A DNA stretch of 33,069 nt from a virus, in the IMG/VR virus record IMGVR_UViG_3300045952_000062, positions 1 to 33,069 of that record; one strand, written 5' to 3'. Both the position numbers and the translations under genes were made by a program. Shown here one piece after another: positions 7,420 through 15,748 of the stretch (positions within the stretch are counted from its first letter, which is position 1; each line of letters begins with the position of its first letter). A model generated the notes under the pieces. That model made no database searches, had not been told where the DNA came from, and saw only the letters and a list, made by a program, of their open reading frames with translations.

Positions 7420-10400
7420 CGACCTCTAGTTGGTCTCGTTCTGCTTCGTCCTCTGCCTCCACTCGGTGTCGTTTCGGGGGCTGAGTAGCGAAGTGGAGAC
7501 TCTATACTACCCATGACTGCTTCCTCTCCGCCGACTTTACCCAAACCGTAGTCGATTGGGCTACGAAGGTATGGAGGCATGATCAAGTCTCCCAGCTCCA
7601 GAGCTACGCCAGCACCTTGTTCCGCTGCTGAGATAGGTCTGCCATAGTCGTCTTCACCGAAGAGGGGCCTGCCGAAATCGTCCCTGCCAGTGAGAAGATT
7701 GATGCCAGTAGCTGCTGGAATTGAGAGACGATTCTTAGCAGTCCTGGACGCGCTCCCAAAGTCAGGCTCCCAATGACCGTAGTCTCCCTGTCTGAGAGCT
7801 GCTGCTCCCATATCCATTGGCAACCTGAGGAAATCGGCGCTAGTTCCCCACGGTCTAATCCAACGCTTCTTTCCACTGGCTGTTTCACCAAGGTCAATAT
7901 CGAGCGAATGACCGGGTGCATTATCCCACATTGGCTTTCCACTGAGGGCGAAGTTGACAGCGTTGGCAGCGGCGTAAGTTCCCATCAGTCCGAAAATGGC
8001 CTTCCGATATGCTCGACCTTGTGGAGTTTTCGGATTGAGCAGATTCTTGGGATTTGCAGCCTTCGCAGTTCCAGCTCCCATTCTGACGTTTGTTTCTAGC
8101 CAGTCGGGAGCAAGGATAGCCATCCGGCCAAGGTTTTGAAAATCTCTCGACCGACCCATTGCCTCCCAGTTTATGCCACCGTAGAGGTTGTTAGTGAACT
8201 CTGCTGCTGCTCGTCCAGCTTCCTGCTTTCCCATTCCTTGCTTGAGAAAGCTTTGTGTCATATCCTCATAGTGCTTGAGCTTGACAGCAGGCAGGACGTT
8301 CTGGAACAGGGGAGCCTCGAACATCTTGCCTGTGACACCAAGAAACTTTTTGCCAATACCCGACCCGGCGAGTGAGGCTGACCCCTGCTCCCCAAACTTA
8401 TAGCCCTCGGTTGTCAGAGTCAATCCATTCTTCACTGCTTCGGGAGCTCGGGTCAAAGCTGCGTCTAGCTGACGACGCGCAGCCTTTGGATTGAGGAGGA
8501 AGTAACCAGTCTTGAGGGCATTCTTGGTATCTCCGACTAGAGTTCGGGCGAGAATATTGAAGCCATGAGCATTGACACCCGTATAGGGAAGGCCAGCGCT
8601 CAGAGCGTAGTTCTTTGTTATGCTGGCTTTGTTAGCCAACCAGTCCATGACCTTGTTTGGTTCTCCCAAGTAGTTCGTGATGATTTCGTGAAGCTCTGGA
8701 GGAGCTGTCATCGGGAGAATTTTAACCTCGTGTCCCTTCCCTTTGACCTTGACGTGAGGGAAATGGTTGGGGTCGAGGATTTTCCAATCTGGTCCACCCT
8801 TCCCCTGAGGTTTAATCCAATTCTGGCTCTTAGCAAGCTCGTAGAATTGACGGTCAGCGATTGCCTTATTGGCCTTCCTCTCATACCAATTGACCAGCTC
8901 ACCGATATTCTCGAACTTAGGCTCAAGCCCCGCGGCTATTCCCTCGGCGTAGTTGTCGAAGACGCGCTCAAGAGTGAATCCGGGTTTCAGTCCCAAGCGG
9001 CGGTAGACGTCCTGAACCTTTGCTGGGTCATCCTTCCAGATTTGGGGAATGTAGTTCTCCCGGTAGTTCAGAGGGACGCCCTGCTTCTTGAGCTGGATGT
9101 ATTTCTTGTCGAAGTAGTCAGCAACGTCCTTCAGTCGACCAGTGCGGGAGCCAGATTGGAAGGCATGAATCCCCTGTGTTCCCAGAGCACTCAAGTCCTC
9201 AAACTCTCGGCCCTTCAAAATCCCCTCAACTTCGGAGGACCGAATGTTGTTGACCCACTGAGCGAAGTCCTGCTCATAGGGCGTCCCCTTTGCTGGATTG
9301 ATAGCTTGCTTTAGTTTCTGGAGCGGATTGCCCATCGAAGGAATAGTCATGAAGCCGCGCTCATCCTCAAGGAATTTCTTCCAGAGGGATGGCTCTGCTT
9401 CGACCTTTCCTTTCCCACCAAACTTGGCTACCAGCTCGTCCATCCTTGCATCGGACGGCATGGGGGCTTTCATCGCAGGTGGACGGCGATCTTTTGCTAC
9501 TCCAGCAGGAAGGCCCCAGTCTGCTTCTCGCCGCTCTGGACCTGTGTAGGGAGCAGCGTCAGCGGCTTCGTCTACTCCCCGACCGAAAGGGCCCATTCTC
9601 AGTTCGCCCTTTTCATCTTTCAACAAATGAGCCAGCCGCTGCCTGAGAGTAGGACGCGCTTTCACTTCTGCTAGTGCGTCTGCATCTCCTGCCTCTGCGA
9701 GGAAGCTGACATCATCGTCACTGAACTTCGAGAAAGGTCTCTGTCCTGTTGTGGGAGCAGCTTGCGGCTTCGTCTTTGGAGCAACCGGAACTTCAAAGTC
9801 ATCCAGAGGAGTTGAAGTCGGAGCTGCGCCACGCCCGATAGGAGCTTCAGGAATGTCGTCCATCCTACGGAGGTAGTGGACTCCATAGGGAGAGGTTTGT
9901 TCGAGGACGTCCATAGTCGGTGTCTCGACCAATGAACGCGCCCCTTTGTCTGGAACTCCCTCTCGCAGCCGCGCCTGAGCATCTGCCCAAGAGCGGACCT
10001 TTGGCGTGATTCCTGGTGCTTCATACCGTCCGCCGATTTCTGTGATGTCCTCACTCACTCCCGCAGGACCACTGTAGAAGGTCCGAGAAGCTGGTGGCAG
10101 TCCCTTTTCTGGTATCGGAGGGAGAGCCTTTCTCTCAGCAGACGGAAGAGCGATATCTCCTGCCACTGTGAACTCGGCATCCATGACAGCCGGACCTGCC
10201 TTGAATGGTCCCTTTGGTCCGCCTGGCCCTCGACCCCTTCTTGCTGCCGGAGGAATCTTGCTCAATCCTCCAGGAACATTCTTGGGTCCACCTGGCATAG
10301 ACCCATAGAGCATTCCCTCTGAAGAAGCCATTGGAGCAAGGAGAGTATTGTATGCTCCTCTTGCTACATGACCAAACCAGCTCTCATCCTCAGGATGTTC

Positions 10401-10736
10401 GAGGTCTGGGAGAATACTCTTGGACGGAACAGAACGAAGCTCCCCCGTCTCGGGGTCCTTTTGGAGAACTCCTGACATTCCACCAGGACTTCTCCCACCC
10501 ATCGTGTCAATCCAGTTCAGGCCCGAGCCAAGGGAACTGAGAGCTCTCTCCCCCAAATCGACAGCTTGTGTCCCAAGTCTGCCAATTTTCTGAGTGAAGC
10601 TAGGATTCTCCTGCTCCCAAATGAACTGACGAGCCTCCTGTTTGGTGGGAGGCACAGGCTTATCCCACGGCATCGAATAGGTCTTGCCCGACTTGGGATC
10701 AGTTAGCCGATAACGCGGTGCGTGCGGTCCAGGCAT
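7416..10736 (-). CDS. Large internal virion / ejection-type protein (1106 aa)
   Basis: The longest protein in the window and the last of the virion operon. The N-terminal 450 residues are Pro/Gly/Ala-rich and poorly structured. From about residue 480 it becomes helical, with a region of the kind seen in large phage internal proteins (FTNNLYGGINWEAMGRS, then APDWLETNVRMGAGTAK). The C-terminal part ends in a Ser/Arg-rich tail. No lysozyme or transglycosylase motif was found. By position (after a GNAT and two other internal-type proteins) it corresponds to the T7 gp16 slot, meaning an ejected protein that helps DNA cross the cell envelope. The assignment is by context and general character. Its start forms a TAATG overlap with the previous gene. 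Its stop overlaps that of the opposite-strand gene. Confidence 0.9.
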   Translation of the reverse strand: MPGPHAPRYRLTDPKSGKTYSMPWDKPVPPTKQEARQFIWEQENPSFTQKIGRLGTQAVDLGERALSSLGSGLNWIDTMGGRSPGGMSGVLQKDPETGELRSVPSKSILPDLEHPEDESWFGHVARGAYNTLLAPMASSEGMLYGSMPGGPKNVPGGLSKIPPAARRGRGPGGPKGPFKAGPAVMDAEFTVAGDIALPSAERKALPPIPEKGLPPASRTFYSGPAGVSEDITEIGGRYEAPGITPKVRSWADAQARLREGVPDKGARSLVETPTMDVLEQTSPYGVHYLRRMDDIPEAPIGRGAAPTSTPLDDFEVPVAPKTKPQAAPTTGQRPFSKFSDDDVSFLAEAGDADALAEVKARPTLRQRLAHLLKDEKGELRMGPFGRGVDEAADAAPYTGPERREADWGLPAGVAKDRRPPAMKAPMPSDARMDELVAKFGGKGKVEAEPSLWKKFLEDERGFMTIPSMGNPLQKLKQAINPAKGTPYEQDFAQWVNNIRSSEVEGILKGREFEDLSALGTQGIHAFQSGSRTGRLKDVADYFDKKYIQLKKQGVPLNYRENYIPQIWKDDPAKVQDVYRRLGLKPGFTLERVFDNYAEGIAAGLEPKFENIGELVNWYERKANKAIADRQFYELAKSQNWIKPQGKGGPDWKILDPNHFPHVKVKGKGHEVKILPMTAPPELHEIITNYLGEPNKVMDWLANKASITKNYALSAGLPYTGVNAHGFNILARTLVGDTKNALKTGYFLLNPKAARRQLDAALTRAPEAVKNGLTLTTEGYKFGEQGSASLAGSGIGKKFLGVTGKMFEAPLFQNVLPAVKLKHYEDMTQSFLKQGMGKQEAGRAAAEFTNNLYGGINWEAMGRSRDFQNLGRMAILAPDWLETNVRMGAGTAKAANPKNLLNPKTPQGRAYRKAIFGLMGTYAAANAVNFALSGKPMWDNAPGHSLDIDLGETASGKKRWIRPWGTSADFLRLPMDMGAAALRQGDYGHWEPDFGSASRTAKNRLSIPAATGINLLTGRDDFGRPLFGEDDYGRPISAAEQGAGVALELGDLIMPPYLRSPIDYGLGKVGGEEAVMGSIESPLRYSAPETTPSGGRGRSRTRPTRGR

Positions 10737-11824
10737 TACCGTGGCTCCGGCTCAATGAGGACATCATCTTCTTCCTCATCACCAAAATCAGTGTCGAGGA
10801 AGGAACCCTGACTGAGTGATCTTTCCGAGGTAATCTTCAATCTCCTCATGAACTCCTGATAGTCTGGGCTACCATCGCTAGGCTTGATGGAGGGCTTTCC
10901 AGCCTTATCAGTTTCAACGAACCTCCCATACTTTGGGTCGGTCTTAAGGAGGTCCAGCGCATTCTGGAGAGCGAAGTATTGCTCGTTTGGATTCGGCTTA
11001 GAACCATCTGCCCGACGAATCGAGTTGGCGACCGAAGCCGCAATCCTCTCGCGGTCGATGACCCTTCCCTCTGTCCTGTCCTCAATCATGCTCTCGACGT
11101 TAGCAGCTTGAGTGTTGGCATTCTGTCGACCAGTAGTTGCCGTGAAGCGATTGATTTCGAGCTGCTCTTTCGCCCGAGTGATTTCAGCGTCGATTCTTCT
11201 GCGCTCCCGAGCATCGGTCGCAGCATCTCTCTGAGCAGTGAGATCTGCGATACGTTCTCTGGTCGCTGCTGTTCTGTCGGCGATGTCGTAGTCTCGTTCT
11301 GACTCAAGCCTCTTCAGCTTGTATTCGTCGTATTTCAGGCCGAGAGCACGAGCCTCCGAGAGAGCCTTGAGCTGGTCCTGAACTTCCTCTCTTTCAAGAG
11401 CAGCAGACGCACCCAAAGACTTCTGCTTGTTTCCCCACTCGCCAAGGGCTTTCTCGTAGGGAGCGTCGACGATACCGCGAGCGTGCTCGAAGCCTGCCCC
11501 GAATCCTCTTTGCAGACCCTCAGCTGCGCCTGATAGGGAAGCGCCAAGTCTCCTCCACTTGCTCGGCTTGGTCTCTTCCCTGGTCGGCATCGTATCCAGA
11601 TGTTCTTGATAAGCAGTGAGAGCTGGACCCCGATTGGTCCGAATCCTCTCAATTTCATCGAAGTATTTGCCGCCCTCGTCTTGCTCGGGTGGAGGCTCAG
11701 GCGGCTGTTGATTGGACAAAGGAAAGATCCCGGAAAAGAATCTTTTCCTGTTGAGCGGGTCCTCCGGGTCTGTCTTGTCGAAGACGCTGGAGAATCGCAT
11801 TGAGGCGTAGGGATTGAGTGGCAT
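10736..11824 (-). CDS. Internal virion-type protein, long helical (362 aa)
   Basis: A charged protein with a Pro-rich N-terminus (residues 35-50, QQPPEPPPEQDEG), a Gly/Ala stretch (GASLSGAAEGLQRGFGAGF, about 92-110) and then a long coiled-coil region (about 140-230) rich in Arg/Glu/Ala heptads (ALEREEVQDQLKALSEARAL, then RERIADLTAQRDAATDARER). The tail is very acidic (DFGDEEEDDVLIEPEPR). No enzymatic motif. The gene is coupled to both neighbours by TAATG junctions. Its slot between two other internal-type genes suggests an ejected or inner-core component, comparable in position to T7 gp15 but much shorter. Function is inferred from context only. Confidence 0.88.
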   Translation of the reverse strand: MPLNPYASMRFSSVFDKTDPEDPLNRKRFFSGIFPLSNQQPPEPPPEQDEGGKYFDEIERIRTNRGPALTAYQEHLDTMPTREETKPSKWRRLGASLSGAAEGLQRGFGAGFEHARGIVDAPYEKALGEWGNKQKSLGASAALEREEVQDQLKALSEARALGLKYDEYKLKRLESERDYDIADRTAATRERIADLTAQRDAATDARERRRIDAEITRAKEQLEINRFTATTGRQNANTQAANVESMIEDRTEGRVIDRERIAASVANSIRRADGSKPNPNEQYFALQNALDLLKTDPKYGRFVETDKAGKPSIKPSDGSPDYQEFMRRLKITSERSLSQGSFLDTDFGDEEEDDVLIEPEPR

Positions 11825-12951
11825 TAGAGGAAAGCTCCTGCGATGCCCGCGCCCGCCCCGAGGTAATCCATCCAGCTCTTTTGCGGATTGTTCTGTATGC
11901 GCTGGCCGATATTGCCCTGCTGGATGCCTGCGCTAGTCTGTCTGTTACCGAGCTCGTAGTCCAGCCCGCGACCGTAGACGCCTTCCTGTGCGCCGTAGAG
12001 GGAATGCAGACCCTCCAGCCCAATCATCTGGCGACGGAAGGCATCATCAGCTGCCGCTCTGGAAGCAGAAGCAGACGCAGCCGCAGCCCTCTCAGCAGCA
12101 GCTCTGTCGGATTCAGCTCGCTGCTCGATGCCTGACCATCCGGTCCTGTTGCGACCATAGATGTCAGTTTCGAGTCCCTGAGTCATGTTGCCGGCTGTCT
12201 CAAGCGAACCGCCTCTGAGACTCTGATAGCGATTCTCTGCCAGACTCATCGCCTCAGCCGCGCTCATACGGCCAGTCCTGACTGCTTCGGAAATTCCCAT
12301 TTCTGCGTTCCGAGCAGCTTCAGCAGCAGCGCCAGCCTGACCGCGTCCCATCCGAGCCATGAGGACAGCCTTGCCCGGTCCTCCGCCGCCCTGGACGGAA
12401 GCCAGTCGATTGGCCTCTGTTTTCATCCGGTCATACATTGCGGGAATGCCGGATGTCCCACGTGCTCGGATGTTGGCTTTGTCAGCGTCAGAGTATCCGC
12501 CAGTCCGTGAGAACTCGTCGAATACTCCATCGCCCCTCATGCGTCGAGCAATCTCTGGGTCATCGGCGATTCCACGAATCTTCGTGATATCACCTTCCAG
12601 AGACTTGAGGCGCTCCGGGTCCCAACCGCCCGTCTTTGGGTCAGTCAGTTTCCGGTAATATTCCTCGACCTCTTTAAAGCGAGGATCTCCCGGCATAGGA
12701 GCTCCACCGCCTCCGCCTCCACCACCTGCTCCACCTGCACCGCCGGCGCCTCCAGCTCCCCCTTCTCCTCCCAGCCCAGCGAGGGAGCGATACTGAGCGT
12801 TGAGGGTGTTGTAGAGGTCGTCAGTTCGACCAGTGGCTTTTGACAGGTCGCCCTGACTACGGCCGTAAGCATTCCCGTAGGCGGTCTGCTCCTGGCCATA
12901 CTGCTGACCTATCATCTGGTTCGTCTGTTTCTTTTCTTTTCCGCCACCCAT
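11824..12951 (-). CDS. Internal virion-type protein, Gly/Ala-rich (375 aa)
   Basis: Begins MGGGKEKKQTNQMIGQQYG and has a glycine run at about residues 60-84 (GGAGGAGGAGGAGGGGGGGG), followed by helical segments with many Ala, Arg and Glu (GQAGAAAEAARNAEMGISEAV, and DRAAAERAAAASASAS). It ends in a short hydrophobic stretch, WMDYLGAGAGIAGAFL, a pattern I know from small internal proteins of podoviruses that insert into the outer or inner membrane (T7 gp14-like slot). Preceding it is an AGGAGG SD in the end of the GNAT gene and a TAATG overlap with it. No catalytic motif. Function inferred from order and composition. Confidence 0.88.
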   Translation of the reverse strand: MGGGKEKKQTNQMIGQQYGQEQTAYGNAYGRSQGDLSKATGRTDDLYNTLNAQYRSLAGLGGEGGAGGAGGAGGAGGGGGGGGAPMPGDPRFKEVEEYYRKLTDPKTGGWDPERLKSLEGDITKIRGIADDPEIARRMRGDGVFDEFSRTGGYSDADKANIRARGTSGIPAMYDRMKTEANRLASVQGGGGPGKAVLMARMGRGQAGAAAEAARNAEMGISEAVRTGRMSAAEAMSLAENRYQSLRGGSLETAGNMTQGLETDIYGRNRTGWSGIEQRAESDRAAAERAAAASASASRAAADDAFRRQMIGLEGLHSLYGAQEGVYGRGLDYELGNRQTSAGIQQGNIGQRIQNNPQKSWMDYLGAGAGIAGAFL

Positions 12952-13340
12952 TAGAGCCTCCTCAGTAGCAGCTCCCCAGGATTGTCAACTCGATCGAACG
13001 AGAAGTGTTTTTGTATGAGCAAGGAGAAATCCGGATCTCGTATAAAGCAGTAGATATCCTTAATGCCCGCGAGGTCTGTGCCTCTGAAAGCCTCATGCAT
13101 GAGTAACCGAGTAGCAGCAGCGCGATCTCGTTTTCTAACAGTCGGGTCAAGAAAGAGCATCGCTTCGGCGAATAGTCTGACTTGCCCGTAGCCCACCACT
13201 CTGTCCGACTCATCGACCGCAACAGCATCGATTATCCTGCTCTCTAATCCCGGTAGCGAAGACTCATGCGACCAGTGTTCTCGCCAGAGTGTGTCGAGCG
13301 TGAGAATGTCAGATGGCGTCAAAGTTCGGAGTTTTATCAT
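12951..13340 (-). CDS. GNAT-like N-acetyltransferase domain protein (129 aa)
   Basis: A small protein with the GNAT strand order: KLRTLTPSDILTLDTLW at the start, AVAVDESDRVVGYGQVRL (39-56) as the beta hairpin, MLFLDPTVRKRDRAAATRLLMHEAF (61-85) as the acetyl-CoA strand and helix, and a C-terminal DPDFSLLIQKHFSF. The Q/R-x-x-G-x-G/A acetyl-CoA loop is degenerate, with R-K-R-D-R-A in its place, so activity is uncertain. Two readings are possible. It may be the counterpart of the small GNAT-like protein that precedes the internal virion genes in T7-like phages (gene 13 position), or it may be a third modifying enzyme of the cassette upstream. Its start lies 32 bases inside the methyltransferase gene and its stop overlaps the next start (TAATG). 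Confidence 0.85.
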   Translation of the reverse strand: MIKLRTLTPSDILTLDTLWREHWSHESSLPGLESRIIDAVAVDESDRVVGYGQVRLFAEAMLFLDPTVRKRDRAAATRLLMHEAFRGTDLAGIKDIYCFIRDPDFSLLIQKHFSFDRVDNPGELLLRRL

Positions 13341-14649
13341 AGACGAAGTAGTCCGCGATATTGGGGCCTTTGCTCACCCCAAGAGCATGTCGGAACGAAC
13401 CTATCTCGACAGGCTCAATGTTGCCGTTGTAAGAGTAAATGACGAGAAAGCGGCAGCGACGCTCCAGAATAGCTCTGAGCTTGGTCCATCCCTCAGGGTT
13501 TTCGAGGAGGCGAGCCCGAGAAATAAGAGCAAGATCGAAATTATCAGGAAGGTCATCAAGGCTCCAGATATTAGCAGCAAGATGAGGCCTGTTTTTGGGG
13601 TCGGAGTCCACGCCGAAAATCTCCGCTCCAAACTCCTTTTCAAGTTTTCTGAGAAGTTCGCCATTACCACACCCAAAGTCTATGACGGAGGTAAAGGGTT
13701 GGATTCTGAGTAAGTCGAGAATAAGATTGTGTGCGTCTATCTCGGACTGTTTGTCCCTGAAGCCGTTATCCTGTGGACTGGTTTTGAGATAGGGAAACTT
13801 GAGTCCTGTAGCTGCTTCCTTCGGACCAGTGTTGCTATGGAGGCGGACGATTTTCTTCTCTGACAGCATATCGGTTCGCACTACTATCCGACACACTGGA
13901 GTAGAGATGATGGCGATTCCATGCAAACCTGACCACTCGATAGGCCAGGAGAGAATCTCTTTCAGAAGGTCAGCGAAAGTCCGACGACCCAGTCTAAGAG
14001 CGAGGTTGTAATAAAGCTCGCCCACTCTGCGAGTGTGAGGGCAATCGAAACTGCACGGAAGATGAGATACAAAACGAAGTCCCAGCCAGCGTAGGAGGAT
14101 ATTGTTAAAAGGACTGACAGCGAAATGATCAACAACGCCAGACGACATAGGAAAGCTAGTGTCCAGCCAGCTATCGTTCGTCCAAATTTTATTGAAGAAC
14201 GAAATGCAGCACAGAGGATAGCCGAGAAGCTCCCCAATCTGCTCATGGTCGCCAGCTTTGTAAGCGAGAACCATCCGGCTCACTTCCTTGGGCTGACCAA
14301 TAGCCAGCTTATATCCCCAGGGTCGGTTCAGGTCTACCAGCGAAGCCGAGGACGAATAGATGTCACTCAGCTGAACCTTGTCAACAGGAGCTACAAAGAG
14401 CCCCTCCAGCGTCTTTTTCTGCGTAAACTCATCCAGCTTATCGGCCGGACAGATTTGCAGACAGATATCTCGTAGCCCATATTTGACCGACTCTCCCTCC
14501 AGCCACTGGAAAAGACTCGAACACTCTTGAAAGACGCTTTCCCAGACTTCCCTAGCCTGACTGGAGGTCCAATTAAGCCGGACGAACTCTGCAGCCAGGT
14601 CCGGCTGCTTGACGAGATTGGTCCGTATGGTCTCCATGAGAATCCCCAT
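13309..14649 (-). CDS. Cys-rich GYPLCC-domain / SAM methyltransferase fusion protein (446 aa)
   Basis: A two-part protein. Residues 90-250 carry LLGYPLCCISFF (141-152) and HLPCSFDCPHT (196-206). This arrangement of paired cysteines recalls the DUF483-type 'GYPxCC' family as I remember it; the four cysteines and two histidines could bind metal or be redox-active. Residues 318-440 are a class I AdoMet methyltransferase: VIDFGCGNGELL (322-333) is motif I and FGVDSD (345-350) ends strand 2. The pairing with a radical SAM/SPASM protein immediately upstream, overlapping by 77 bases, points to a joint protein-modification pathway. Starts at 14649 or 14637 are both possible. The target is unknown; the HxD-repeat protein two genes upstream is the obvious candidate. 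Confidence 0.92.
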   Translation of the reverse strand: MGILMETIRTNLVKQPDLAAEFVRLNWTSSQAREVWESVFQECSSLFQWLEGESVKYGLRDICLQICPADKLDEFTQKKTLEGLFVAPVDKVQLSDIYSSSASLVDLNRPWGYKLAIGQPKEVSRMVLAYKAGDHEQIGELLGYPLCCISFFNKIWTNDSWLDTSFPMSSGVVDHFAVSPFNNILLRWLGLRFVSHLPCSFDCPHTRRVGELYYNLALRLGRRTFADLLKEILSWPIEWSGLHGIAIISTPVCRIVVRTDMLSEKKIVRLHSNTGPKEAATGLKFPYLKTSPQDNGFRDKQSEIDAHNLILDLLRIQPFTSVIDFGCGNGELLRKLEKEFGAEIFGVDSDPKNRPHLAANIWSLDDLPDNFDLALISRARLLENPEGWTKLRAILERRCRFLVIYSYNGNIEPVEIGSFRHALGVSKGPNIADYFVYDKTPNFDAI

Positions 14650-15748
14650 GAGGAACGTCCCCGTGCTCTGTTATCTGACCAGTCAGTGAACCGATAAATT
14701 CTCGATTCATTTGGTCGAAGTCTAGCAAGGACTCGCCACTGACCTGTATGTCGGCTCTGATATGGTCCATCAGTTTATACCAAAACTGACAGTCTTTCGT
14801 CCGATTCCGCCAGTCTCCGTCGATAGCTGTGCCCGGACACTGACCTTTGCAAGCGAAGAAGTAGAGACAGTCCTTGCAGCCTCCATCCTTCCACTCTGTC
14901 TTGGCAAGAGCTTCGTATCTTTCACGACTCGGGGTGTTTGCTTTGAGCCAGTCTATTCCTTCCTTGGTCGTTCTTCCACAGTTTACAAGCGCGCCCTCTG
15001 GGTTGATTCCATGGACGGCCGGCGTAGTGAGAGGGTCACAGCCTGACCAGATGCAGGTCGCACTCGCGTTCCTCTTGGTCAGCAGCTGTTTGATGTCCTC
15101 GAATGGGAGATACTTGATTTTCGACTGCCTCGTATCGTCGTAGATTGCCTTGAAGATGTCGAAGTTCTCTTCGTCAGTCAGGTCAAGGCTCTCGGCGGTT
15201 TCTATGTTGTCTACCTCAAGGTTGTGGAGATTCACTTGCTTGACCCCGAGAAGCTCCATATCCTTGAAGAAGCGAAGCAGACCCGGCAGATGTTCGACGC
15301 TCTTGCGATGGATGGTAGTGATAAGAGAGACCTCAACGCCTTCAGAGGTCATGAGTTGGATGTTGTCGATGATTTTCCTGGTTATTTCGTCAGAGCATCG
15401 AGGACTGTTTGCTCCCTCCGGTCCATCAATCGAGACTCCGACATGAACTCGATAAGCACGAAACATATCAACATGAGCAGGAGTAACAAGAGTGCCGTTA
15501 GTCTGAATACCATTACTACGGAACTTCTGATATCCATACTCCCAAATCTCCTTCAACTGCTCGATGGATGCAAGTAGAGGCTCGCCGCCAAAGACAGAGA
15601 AAGACTGATTCGATCTGCTCAAAGCCTCCTTTACCTTTACGAAGTTGAGAGGGGCAGAGAAATTTCCAGCTTCCCTCATAGGCTCCTGATAACAGTAGGT
15701 GCAGCTGAGGTTGCACTTGATTCCGACGGGCAAGTATTCTACTGTCAT
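14573..15748 (-). CDS. Radical SAM/SPASM protein with C-terminal HxD tail (391 aa)
   Basis: A complete radical SAM maturase. C12-x3-C16-x2-C19 binds the catalytic 4Fe-4S cluster and AdoMet, followed by FGGEPLL (53-59, the GGEP motif) and VSIDGP (105-110). The C-terminal SPASM domain fits its consensus exactly: C237-x14-G252-x4-C257, then C291-x2-C294-x5-C300-x3-C304 and C320, which can hold auxiliary clusters. The family includes anaerobic sulfatase-maturating enzymes and RiPP peptide maturases acting on proteins. Residues 362-376 are four H-x-D motifs (HGD, HGD, HGD, HTD), the same motif as the repeats of the upstream protein. Its ATG overlaps that gene's stop (ATGA), giving coupled translation. 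No RiPP leader-binding domain at the N-terminus was visible. Confidence 0.95.
   Translation of the reverse strand: MTVEYLPVGIKCNLSCTYCYQEPMREAGNFSAPLNFVKVKEALSRSNQSFSVFGGEPLLASIEQLKEIWEYGYQKFRSNGIQTNGTLVTPAHVDMFRAYRVHVGVSIDGPEGANSPRCSDEITRKIIDNIQLMTSEGVEVSLITTIHRKSVEHLPGLLRFFKDMELLGVKQVNLHNLEVDNIETAESLDLTDEENFDIFKAIYDDTRQSKIKYLPFEDIKQLLTKRNASATCIWSGCDPLTTPAVHGINPEGALVNCGRTTKEGIDWLKANTPSRERYEALAKTEWKDGGCKDCLYFFACKGQCPGTAIDGDWRNRTKDCQFWYKLMDHIRADIQVSGESLLDFDQMNREFIGSLTGQITEHGDVPHGDSHGDHTDQSRQAAGPGCRVRPA
14621..14665 (-). repeat. Four H-x-D motifs at the end of the radical SAM protein
   Basis: Codons for HGD, HGD, HGD and HTD (residues 362-376 of the radical SAM protein). The first 29 bases of the downstream methyltransferase frame (ATG at 14649 and ATG at 14637) lie within this same DNA in another frame. 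The match to the repeats at 15769-16365 in motif and in small spacers (V-P, S) is clear. Confidence 0.8.

Noticed and set aside
8565-9314. 249-codon + strand open frame within the large internal virion gene
   Set aside because: Antisense shadow; the - strand product is coherent through this region.
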